DNA of 5,140 bases. It comes from Flavobacteriaceae bacterium. Its GTDB lineage: Bacteria; Bacteroidota; Bacteroidia; Flavobacteriales; Flavobacteriaceae. The position numbers and the translations under genes were made by a program. The stretch lies in NCBI GenBank assembly GCA_002691265.1, contig NZHJ01000011.1:8580-13719 (forward strand). The letters run 5' to 3'. Below, one piece after another: positions 1 to 5,140 of this stretch. Position 1 is the first letter of the stretch. The number at the start of each line of letters is the position of its first letter. The notes beneath the pieces are model-generated. The model saw only the letters and a program-made list of their open reading frames with translations. It was not told the origin of the DNA and did no database searches.

Positions 1-265
1 TATAATATTATCTTTTTTAGTTGTTTTTTATTAAAAAATTGCATTATTTGGGTATAATTAGTAATAATTGTTGATTTTTAGTTTATTTTTTTGTTTTTTT
101 TGATAATTATTATATTCATAATTCTACATTTGTTTTTGTTTTACCACAATTTTTCAGATTTTAAGCCTATTTTCACACTTTTTTAAGTTGTTTTATTCAT
201 TTTAAGCATGTTTTTTGTTGTTTTTTGATAAAAAAGTTGTGATTTTTATACTTTAATTAATTATT
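1..265. other. AT-rich leader upstream of accB, no convincing gene
   Basis: This stretch has 43 G/C bases in 265 by hand count (about 16%), far below the flanking coding DNA. All forward frames are closed by frequent stops. The strand is strongly T-rich, with recurrent TTG-plus-T-run elements: TTGTTTTTT at 21-29, TTG-T8-GATA at 91-105 and TTG-T6-GATA at 218-230. TTTTAAG occurs three times, starting at 159, 181 and 200. The only reverse-strand candidate is a 14-codon open stub running off the left edge from an ATG at 44-42. The region most likely holds the promoter and 5' untranslated leader of the accB cluster. I see no convincing riboswitch or GC-rich hairpin. Confidence 0.75.
100..132 (+). 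promoter_or_regulatory. Candidate Bacteroidota-type promoter for accB-accC cluster
   Basis: TACATTTG at 125-132 matches exactly the -7 consensus TAnnTTTG known for the Bacteroidota primary sigma factor. A TTTG at 99-102 supplies the upstream TTG element at a spacing of 22 bases, within the 17-23 range described for Flavobacterium promoters. Transcription would start near 138-141 and leave an untranslated leader of about 125 bases. It is the only exact TAnnTTTG I found on the forward strand of the leader. In such T-rich DNA the TTG element is cheap to find, so most of the support comes from the -7 box. The start site is inferred. Confidence 0.5.
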
Positions 266-739
266 ATGAAAATTAAGGAGATACAAAATCTCATAAAGTT
301 TGTTGCTAAGTCAGGAGCAAGCGAAGTTAAGCTTGAGATGGAAGATGTTAAAATCACTATTAAAACTAATGATGGTTCACACCCTGTTGTCATACAAGAC
401 ACCGCAGTTGTTCCACAACCAGTCCTACAAACCCAACCTGTTTCGCCAGAACCATCTGTACCATCGTCTTCTCCACCTGTTGTTGAAGAAGATTCAAATT
501 ACGTAACAATTAAATCACCAATTATTGGTACATTTTACCGAAAACCTTCACCAGACAAACCAAATTTTGTTGAAGTAGGCGATTCTATTTCGGAAGGCTC
601 TGTTCTTTGTGTGATCGAGGCTATGAAGTTATTTAATGACATTGAATCAGAAGTTTCTGGAAAAATTGTCAAAATTTTAGTTGATGATTCAAGTCCTGTT
701 GAATTTGACCAGCCACTATTCTTAGTCGACCCATCTTAA
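266..739 (+). CDS. accB: Acetyl-CoA carboxylase biotin carboxyl carrier protein (BCCP)
   Basis: This 157-residue cytoplasmic protein carries the biotin that AccC carboxylates and that the AccA-AccD carboxyltransferase uses to make malonyl-CoA for fatty acid synthesis. The layout is typical of bacterial AccB: an N-terminal segment (about 1-35), a flexible linker rich in Pro, Gln, Ser and Val (about 40-75), and a biotinyl/lipoyl domain (about 78-155). The biotin site is EAMK at 118-121, making Lys121 the predicted biotinylated residue. [14 protein letters not shown] (84-97) followed by KPNFV matches the E. coli BCCP region with the protruding 'thumb', which marks a true AccB over a generic biotinyl domain. 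The residues after the lysine are LFN, where E. coli has MMN, a conservative change. The ATG at 266 gives the usual MKIKEIQ-like start. There is no clear Shine-Dalgarno sequence, as is common in Bacteroidota. accC starts 10 bases downstream, so the two are probably cotranscribed. Confidence 0.96.
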   Translation: MKIKEIQNLIKFVAKSGASEVKLEMEDVKITIKTNDGSHPVVIQDTAVVPQPVLQTQPVSPEPSVPSSSPPVVEEDSNYVTIKSPIIGTFYRKPSPDKPNFVEVGDSISEGSVLCVIEAMKLFNDIESEVSGKIVKILVDDSSPVEFDQPLFLVDPS

Positions 740-749
740 AAAACTCATT

Positions 750-2090
750 ATGTTCAAAAAGATTTTAATTGCCAATCGAGGTGAAATAGCACTACGTGTG
801 ATCAGAACATGTAAAGAAATGGGTATTCAGACCGTAGCTGTTTACTCTATTGCAGATGCTGAAAGCATCCATGTTAAATTTGCTGATGAAGCTGTTTGTA
901 TTGGTCCTGCCCCAAGCTTTGATTCTTACTTGAGAATTTCAAACATCATAGCTGCTGCAGAAATCACAAATGCTGACGCTATCCACCCAGGTTATGGTTT
1001 TCTCTCAGAAAATGCAAAGTTTTCAAAGATTTGTGATGAACATGGTATTAAGTTTATCGGAGCATCACCCGAAATGATTAACAAAATGGGAGACAAAGCA
1101 ACAGCCAAGGCAACAATGATAGAAGCCGGCGTTCCATGTGTTCCTGGAAGTGAAGGTATAATTGAATCATTCAGTCATTGTAAAAAATTAGCAAAAGAGG
1201 TTGGTTATCCGGTTATGTTAAAAGCTAGTGCGGGAGGTGGAGGAAAAGGAATGCGAGCTGTTTGGAAAGAAGCAGATTTAGAAGATGCCTGGAATTCTGC
1301 TAGGGTTGAATCAAAAGCTGCCTTTGCAAATGACGATATGTACATGGAAAAACTAATTGAGGAGCCAAGACACATAGAGATTCAAATAGTTGGTGACTCA
1401 AAGGGGCGTGCATGTCACTTGTCTGAAAGAGATTGTTCTATTCAAAGAAGACATCAAAAACTAACTGAGGAAGTACCTTCTCCTTTCATGACCGATAAGC
1501 TGAGAGATGAAATGGGTAAAGCCGCAGTAAAGGCTGCTGAGTATATAAAATATGAAGGGGTTGGAACAGTCGAGTTTTTGGTTGACAAAAACAGAAAATT
1601 TTATTTTATGGAAATGAATACCAGAATTCAAGTTGAGCATCCAATTACCGAACAAGTAATCGATTATGATCTGATAAGAGAGCAGATTATGGTAGCAGCT
1701 GGAGTAAAAATATCTGGCAAAAATTATATGCCTCAACTTCACTCTATTGAGTGCAGGATTAACGCAGAAGATCCATTCAATGATTTTAGACCCTCGCCTG
1801 GAAAAATTACCAATTTACATCTTCCTGGTGGTCACGGAATCAGAATTGACACTCATGTATATTCAGGTTATACCATACCACCAAATTATGATTCAATGAT
1901 TGCAAAACTAATAACAACTGCTCAGACAAGAGAAGAAGCAATTGATAAAATGAAAAGAGCGCTTGATGAATTTGTAATTGAAGGTATAAAAACCACTATT
2001 CCATTTCACAGAAAATTAATGGATAGTCAGGATTATGTCGAAGGTAATTATACCACTAAGTTTATGGAAGACTTTTCAATGGAAGATTAA
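750..2090 (+). CDS. accC: Acetyl-CoA carboxylase, biotin carboxylase subunit
   Basis: This ATP-grasp enzyme (446 residues, near the roughly 450 of E. coli AccC) carboxylates the biotin on AccB using ATP and bicarbonate. The order is an N-terminal preATP-grasp domain starting [15 protein letters not shown] (2-16), a central ATP-grasp domain (about 115-315) and a C-terminal biotin carboxylase domain (about 330-440). Visible active-site features are MGDK at 113-116 (Lys116), Lys158 followed by the glycine-rich loop GGGGKGM (162-168), HQK at 235-237, metal ligands Glu275 and Glu288, the signature [10 protein letters not shown] (288-297) and Arg336 in ECRINAEDP. All expected catalytic residues are present and the frame is intact. 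The short length and single-function layout fit acetyl-CoA carboxylase better than the longer acyl- or propionyl-CoA carboxylase subunits. It lies 10 bases after accB and ends 1 base before the next start codon, so it sits mid-operon. Confidence 0.97.
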   Translation: MFKKILIANRGEIALRVIRTCKEMGIQTVAVYSIADAESIHVKFADEAVCIGPAPSFDSYLRISNIIAAAEITNADAIHPGYGFLSENAKFSKICDEHGIKFIGASPEMINKMGDKATAKATMIEAGVPCVPGSEGIIESFSHCKKLAKEVGYPVMLKASAGGGGKGMRAVWKEADLEDAWNSARVESKAAFANDDMYMEKLIEEPRHIEIQIVGDSKGRACHLSERDCSIQRRHQKLTEEVPSPFMTDKLRDEMGKAAVKAAEYIKYEGVGTVEFLVDKNRKFYFMEMNTRIQVEHPITEQVIDYDLIREQIMVAAGVKISGKNYMPQLHSIECRINAEDPFNDFRPSPGKITNLHLPGGHGIRIDTHVYSGYTIPPNYDSMIAKLITTAQTREEAIDKMKRALDEFVIEGIKTTIPFHRKLMDSQDYVEGNYTTKFMEDFSMED

Positions 2091-2091
2091 T

Positions 2092-3201
2092 ATGAAGAAA
2101 ATAGTTGTTTTGGGTTGTGGCCTTGTTGGGCGAGTTATAGCGGAGGATCTTTCCCAAACATATACAGTAACTTCAGTAGACATATCTCAAAAAAATTTAG
2201 ACAACTTAAAATCAGAATCGATATCCAAAATTTGTAAGGACGTTTCGGATTCGGCCGTCTTAAACGAAATCATAAAAGATTGTGATTTAGTTGTTGGCGC
2301 CCTTCCGGGTTTTATGGGATATGAAACCATGAAAAAAGTTATAATGGCTAAGAAAAATATAGTTGATATTTCTTTTTACCCAGAAGATCCTTTTGGACTA
2401 GACAAATTAGCGAAAGACAATAATGTTATTGCGGTTATGGATTGTGGTGTAGCTCCTGGAATGGGGAATATAATTTTTGCTCATCACGATAAGATGATGA
2501 AAATATCAGACTACGAATGTCTTGTTGGTGGGCTCCCAAAAAAGAGAGAGTGGCCTTTTGAATATCAGGCAGTTTTTTCACCAATTGATGTAATTGAAGA
2601 GTATATCCGACCAGCAAGATATGTTCAAAACAAATCATTAATAATCAAAGAGGCTCTGTCAGATACTGAATTAGTGGAATTCGATGAAATAGGTACGCTT
2701 GAAAGTTGGAACTCAGACGGGTTAAGAACATTGATTCAAACAATGAGTCATGTTCCAAATATGATTGAAAAAACCTTAAGGTATCCTGGGTGTGTAGAAT
2801 ACCTCAAAGTATTAAGGGAGTGTGGCTATTTTTCTTATGATCCTGTTGAAATTAACGGAAATAAGATTAGACCAATAGATTTAACATCCAAATTGCTTTT
2901 TCCAAAGTGGCAGATGAAACAAGGTGATGAAGATTTTACAATAATGAGAATTAAAATTTCAGGAAAAGAGAAAGGCGAGAACGTAGAATATACTTATACA
3001 CTCCTTGACAGGTTTAAGGACGATACAATATCAATGGCCAGGACAACTGGATATACATGCACGGCTGTTGCAAATTTAGTTTTGGATAATAAGTATGTCA
3101 AAAAAGGAATCTCACCCCCTGAATTTTTAGGAAACCATTTTAATTTTGTAAATGACTATTTAACAGAAAGAGATGTCATTTATAAAGTGTCAAAAAGATA
3201 G
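2092..3201 (+). CDS. Saccharopine dehydrogenase family / lysine 6-dehydrogenase-like oxidoreductase
   Basis: This 369-residue protein has an N-terminal Rossmann fold and a saccharopine dehydrogenase-type C-terminal domain. The nucleotide-binding loop GCGLVG (8-13, GxGxxG) follows the first strand, and Asp30 at the end of the second strand suggests NAD(H) over NADP(H). Motifs I recognise from lysine 6-dehydrogenase and related enzymes are DCGVAPGMGN (117-126), VGGLP (145-149), EYIRPAR (170-176), a GTLE...DGLRTL block (201-214) and EKTLRYPG (226-233). The substrate cannot be fixed from sequence alone: lysine, saccharopine or another amino acid are all possible. As I recall the family, His often follows RYPG, but here it is Cys234. 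The ATG at 2092 is preferred because the in-frame ATG at 2035 would overlap accC by 56 bases and add 19 residues ahead of the Rossmann strand. GGAAG at 2081-2085 is correctly spaced to act as a ribosome site, though it also encodes the end of AccC. Translational coupling to accC is likely. Confidence 0.87.
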   Translation: MKKIVVLGCGLVGRVIAEDLSQTYTVTSVDISQKNLDNLKSESISKICKDVSDSAVLNEIIKDCDLVVGALPGFMGYETMKKVIMAKKNIVDISFYPEDPFGLDKLAKDNNVIAVMDCGVAPGMGNIIFAHHDKMMKISDYECLVGGLPKKREWPFEYQAVFSPIDVIEEYIRPARYVQNKSLIIKEALSDTELVEFDEIGTLESWNSDGLRTLIQTMSHVPNMIEKTLRYPGCVEYLKVLRECGYFSYDPVEINGNKIRPIDLTSKLLFPKWQMKQGDEDFTIMRIKISGKEKGENVEYTYTLLDRFKDDTISMARTTGYTCTAVANLVLDNKYVKKGISPPEFLGNHFNFVNDYLTERDVIYKVSKR

Positions 3202-3202
3202 T

Positions 3203-5140
3203 TTACCGTTTTAAAACCTTTGTCGAATAAATATTTCCTTCTGACGAAATCACTCTCAAAATATATTCGCCTACACTTAAACTAGACAGGTCAACAAAAC
3301 TACTTCCATCTACATTTTTATAGTTTAAAACTCTACGCCCGTTTAAATCAAAGACACTTATTATAGCATTTTCTAAACCATAATCGGATTTAATTTCAAT
3401 AGAATTTATTACTGGGTTTGGAAATACACTAATTTGGTTAAAACTAGAAATTTCAGTACTAAGTGTTTGACCTTCGGTTATCACCAAAGACTGATTGACA
3501 CTAACGTTATTCATCACATCAACTGTTCCAGACGGCCAATATATAGTTAGTGTTGAAATGTTAGTATTCTCTCCTAGACCAAAATATGTGTTTAAACTAC
3601 CCATATATCTAAAACCTGTACCACTTTGTACATCTCTAACTTGTGTTCCAAGAGCAGATGTAATTTCTACTCTAGCACCAACTCCATTAATATTCGAGGT
3701 AGTTCCAATTGTAACAACTTTAAGCCAGTTGTTTCCGTTGGGGTTATTTTGATATAAATTATTTCCGTTAAATACATCTAAGAACCCATCGTTATTTGCA
3801 TCACCAATTGCTCCAGGACCAGGAACCCCGCTTTCATAAATGGTAAAGGTAAAGTCACCATTGTTTAAAAGGATGCTTCCGTTAGAAAGAACATCGATAT
3901 ACCCATCATTATTAAAATCTCCAGAGTCATTTTCAATTCCGAATGGTGCATTTTCTACACCTGAACCGGAGGTTCTGTCAGTAAATGTTCCATCACCGTT
4001 ATTTTGCATAAGCTTATGACCACCATCTCCTGTTGCACTAGCGCCAACATATACATCCATATAACCATCATTGTCAAAGTCCCCCCAAGCAGATGACCAA
4101 GTTTGCACGGGGTCTCCTAAATTAGAACTATTATCATGGCCTCCGTCAGGATAGAACCCACTATAGTAGCCTGTTACATCAGCGATATTAGAAAATGTTC
4201 CATCTCCATTGTTTCTCCATAACTCATTGTATTTCCATTGGATATTTCCTCCTCTACATTTAGCTATGAATAAATCGACATCTCTGTCATTATCAAAATC
4301 AATCCAAACAGATCCATAGTTTCCACCTTCTTGCTCACCAGGGTAAGGTGATAAAGAATATTCAATTCCACCAATTCCAGAAACCACACCATTCTCGTTC
4401 GGACCTTGAAAGAACTGTAAATTTCCATCACCATCATTTATATAATAAACTGTTGGTTGTACGTCATGACAAACAAAAGCATCTAGATGACCATCATTGT
4501 TTATGTCAACAAAATTTGATCTTTGTGAAAAGACATATTCGTTTCCAGAAATTTCAGAAAAACCTGTTCCATCATCATTAGCCCTCATGAAGGTAACACC
4601 ACTACCTCCACCGTATAAAAGATCAGTATATCCGTTTCTGTCAAAATCAGCAGCGGCCATACTCCAGGATGGTGTATAGTCTGCCTGATCTGTTGAGATA
4701 TTAATTTCTTCGAATCCATCTTCTGTTTGAACTAATAAATTTACATTGCTTGATTGAATTGAAACTAGGTCATCTAGACCATCACCAGTCATATCAACCA
4801 ACCCTCTTTCAGAACCTACAGAATTTACATTGATTGCGGTAAACTCAAAAGGTGGTGGTGGTGGTGGGTCATTTTCCTCAAGGGTAAATTCAAATTCTTC
4901 AGTGCCCCATCTATCATCCCAAGCAATTAAATAGGTATTCCCTGTGTATGCATAGAAAGAACCATGTGATAAATAGCCATCACCACTATCATCATCGCCA
5001 CCAACACATTGTAAGTTTTCGCAATTTCCTCCGTAAACATGAAATCTAGTATCCAAACCATTATTGACCGCATAATCAGTTGAAACTGTTACCAGATAAT
5101 CTTGAGTAGGTGTGTAAGAATACCACTCTAATTCACCATT
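3203..5140 (-). CDS. T9SS-secreted FG-GAP/VCBS repeat protein with ASPIC/UnbV domain (5' partial)
   Basis: The frame is open from the right edge to a TAA at 3205-3203, giving 645 visible residues; the N-terminus and signal peptide lie outside the window. A TTG at 5056-5054 could be mistaken for a start, but the 28 upstream codons are open and encode part of the same domain. In visible numbering the order is: PPC-like beta-sandwich (1 to about 90, with WYSYTP, FHVYGGNC at 33-40 and WDDRW at 74-78), six prolines (92-97), FG-GAP/VCBS repeats (about 100-465), an ASPIC/UnbV domain (about 471-557, with NGVGARVEI, YFGLG and IYWPSG), and a T9SS type A sorting domain (about 568-645, with VFPNP, FDLNGR and a final KVLKR). 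NNGDGTF-type phrases resemble the CRTAC1 family. The protein is predicted to be exported by the type IX system and to sit on the surface or outside the cell, binding calcium. Its ligand is unknown; adhesion or polymer binding is only a guess. It converges on the accBC cluster with a 1-base gap. Confidence 0.9.
   Translation of the reverse strand, partial: NGELEWYSYTPTQDYLVTVSTDYAVNNGLDTRFHVYGGNCENLQCVGGDDDSGDGYLSHGSFYAYTGNTYLIAWDDRWGTEEFEFTLEENDPPPPPPFEFTAINVNSVGSERGLVDMTGDGLDDLVSIQSSNVNLLVQTEDGFEEINISTDQADYTPSWSMAAADFDRNGYTDLLYGGGSGVTFMRANDDGTGFSEISGNEYVFSQRSNFVDINNDGHLDAFVCHDVQPTVYYINDGDGNLQFFQGPNENGVVSGIGGIEYSLSPYPGEQEGGNYGSVWIDFDNDRDVDLFIAKCRGGNIQWKYNELWRNNGDGTFSNIADVTGYYSGFYPDGGHDNSSNLGDPVQTWSSAWGDFDNDGYMDVYVGASATGDGGHKLMQNNGDGTFTDRTSGSGVENAPFGIENDSGDFNNDGYIDVLSNGSILLNNGDFTFTIYESGVPGPGAIGDANNDGFLDVFNGNNLYQNNPNGNNWLKVVTIGTTSNINGVGARVEITSALGTQVRDVQSGTGFRYMGSLNTYFGLGENTNISTLTIYWPSGTVDVMNNVSVNQSLVITEGQTLSTEISSFNQISVFPNPVINSIEIKSDYGLENAIISVFDLNGRRVLNYKNVDGSSFVDLSSLSVGEYILRVISSEGNIYSTKVLKR
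3206..3436 (-). other. T9SS type A C-terminal sorting domain
   Basis: The last roughly 77 residues of the leftward protein form a compact beta domain. It begins ISVFPNPV, continues with an ISVFDLNGRRV strand and an LSVGEYILRV strand, and ends in the basic KVLKR. This pattern (FPNP, then the 'D-x-x-G-R' strand, then 'G-x-Y-x-x-R/K', then a Lys/Arg end) is the classic Bacteroidota Por secretion-system tail. It directs a protein carrying a Sec signal across the outer membrane and is normally removed, often with attachment to the cell surface. It gives the strongest taxonomic clue in the window. Confidence 0.93.
3470..3730 (-). other. ASPIC/UnbV domain
   Basis: Between the last FG-GAP loop and the sorting domain lies a segment of about 87 residues that starts NWLKV and contains NGVGARVEI, a GFRYMGS stretch, YFGLG and the TIYWPSG motif, ending in LVITEG. 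These are the recognisable features of the ASPIC/UnbV family, which usually follows FG-GAP/VCBS repeats in CRTAC1-like proteins. Its biochemical role is not established, so it supports family membership and not a specific function. Confidence 0.85.
3776..4795 (-). repeat. Seven FG-GAP/VCBS calcium-loop repeats (protein level)
   Basis: Seven DxDxDGxxD-like loops are encoded at 4769-4795 (DMTGDGLDD), 4622-4648 (DFDRNGYTD), 4481-4507 (DINNDGHLD), 4274-4300 (DFDNDRDVD), 4055-4081 (DFDNDGYMD), 3893-3919 (DFNNDGYID) and 3776-3802 (DANNDGFLD). Start-to-start spacing is 49, 47, 69, 73, 54 and 39 residues, so the units are irregular. Loops of this type bind calcium in integrin-like beta-propellers, and seven loops would fit one seven-bladed propeller; that architecture is inferred. 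The fourth loop has Arg where Gly is usual. The repeats diverge at the DNA level and are not a nucleotide tandem array. Confidence 0.85.
4868..5140 (-). other. PPC-like beta-sandwich domain (visible part)
   Basis: The first 91 visible residues read as a beta-rich extracellular module. It has WYSYTP near the edge, a VTVST strand, DTRFHVYGGNC, a second cysteine five residues on (Cys40 and Cys45), an acidic GGDDDSGDG loop, an aromatic FYAYTGNTYLIAW stretch, then DDRW and an FEFTLEE strand. This resembles the pre-peptidase C-terminal (PPC) type domains often seen in secreted Bacteroidota proteins, with the acidic loop as a possible metal site. The start of the domain may lie beyond the window. 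The six-proline linker (4850-4867) separates it from the repeats. Confidence 0.6.

Noticed and set aside
53..58. TATAAT as a sigma-70-type -10 box
   Set aside because: The nearby TTG elements are at unsuitable spacing, Bacteroidota primary promoters use TAnnTTTG, and TATAAT arises easily at 16% GC.
221..235. T6-GAT-A6 inverted repeat as a terminator or hairpin
   Set aside because: The stem is only six A/T pairs with a 3-base loop, expected by chance in DNA this AT-rich, and it lies just ahead of accB where termination makes little sense.
118..739. Altered residues after the biotin lysine of AccB (LFN) as a sign of a non-standard carrier
   Set aside because: The EAMK core, the thumb region and the flanking domain are intact, and hydrophobic substitutions here are ordinary among bacterial carriers.
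1461..1742. Reverse-strand open frame of 93 codons inside accC
   Set aside because: It lies wholly within a strongly conserved accC region, and its translation shows no recognisable domain.
2035..2091. Alternative upstream ATG for the oxidoreductase, adding 19 residues and overlapping accC
   Set aside because: The extra residues precede the Rossmann strand KKIVVLGCG, which starts naturally at the ATG at 2092, and the overlap would read the accC end in another frame.
3495..4679. Forward-strand open frames opposite the FG-GAP gene
   Set aside because: Their His/Pro-rich translations are the antisense reading of the Asp/Asn/Gly-rich repeat codons; they show no domain of their own.
4850..4867. 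GGT-type trinucleotide run as a phase-variable simple repeat
   Set aside because: It encodes six prolines (five CCA and one CCT). Length changes by whole triplets would stay in frame, so it would not switch the gene off; it is best read as a domain linker.

Overview
The window looks like chromosomal DNA from a member of the Bacteroidota, most likely a flavobacterium. Four signs support this: strongly AT-rich DNA, a Bacteroidota-type promoter match (TTG, 22 bases, TAnnTTTG), no clear Shine-Dalgarno sequence before accB or accC, and a large surface or secreted protein ending in a type IX secretion (T9SS) sorting domain. The assignment rests on these features and not on a database match.

Layout, left to right. 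Positions 1-265 are a very AT-rich leader (43 G/C in 265 by hand count, about 16%) with no convincing gene, carrying the best promoter candidate. A tight rightward cluster follows: accB (266-739, biotin carboxyl carrier protein), accC (750-2090, biotin carboxylase) and a saccharopine dehydrogenase / lysine 6-dehydrogenase-like oxidoreductase (2092-3201). The gaps are 10 bases and 1 base, so one transcript is likely. From the right edge a leftward gene (3203-5140) runs in, and its stop lies 1 base from the stop of the oxidoreductase gene. It is incomplete: the frame stays open to the window edge. The visible 645 residues hold a PPC-like beta-sandwich, a proline linker, seven FG-GAP/VCBS-type calcium loops, an ASPIC/UnbV domain and a T9SS C-terminal domain.

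Functionally, AccB and AccC form the carrier and biotin-carboxylating half of acetyl-CoA carboxylase, the first committed step of fatty acid synthesis. The carboxyltransferase subunits (AccA, AccD) are not in the window. The third gene is an amino-acid oxidoreductase with no textbook role in that step, so its coupling to accBC is the most notable feature of the layout. The leftward gene is an unrelated cell-surface protein. I see no mobile element, CRISPR array, RNA gene or defence system, and nothing that amounts to a new biological system.
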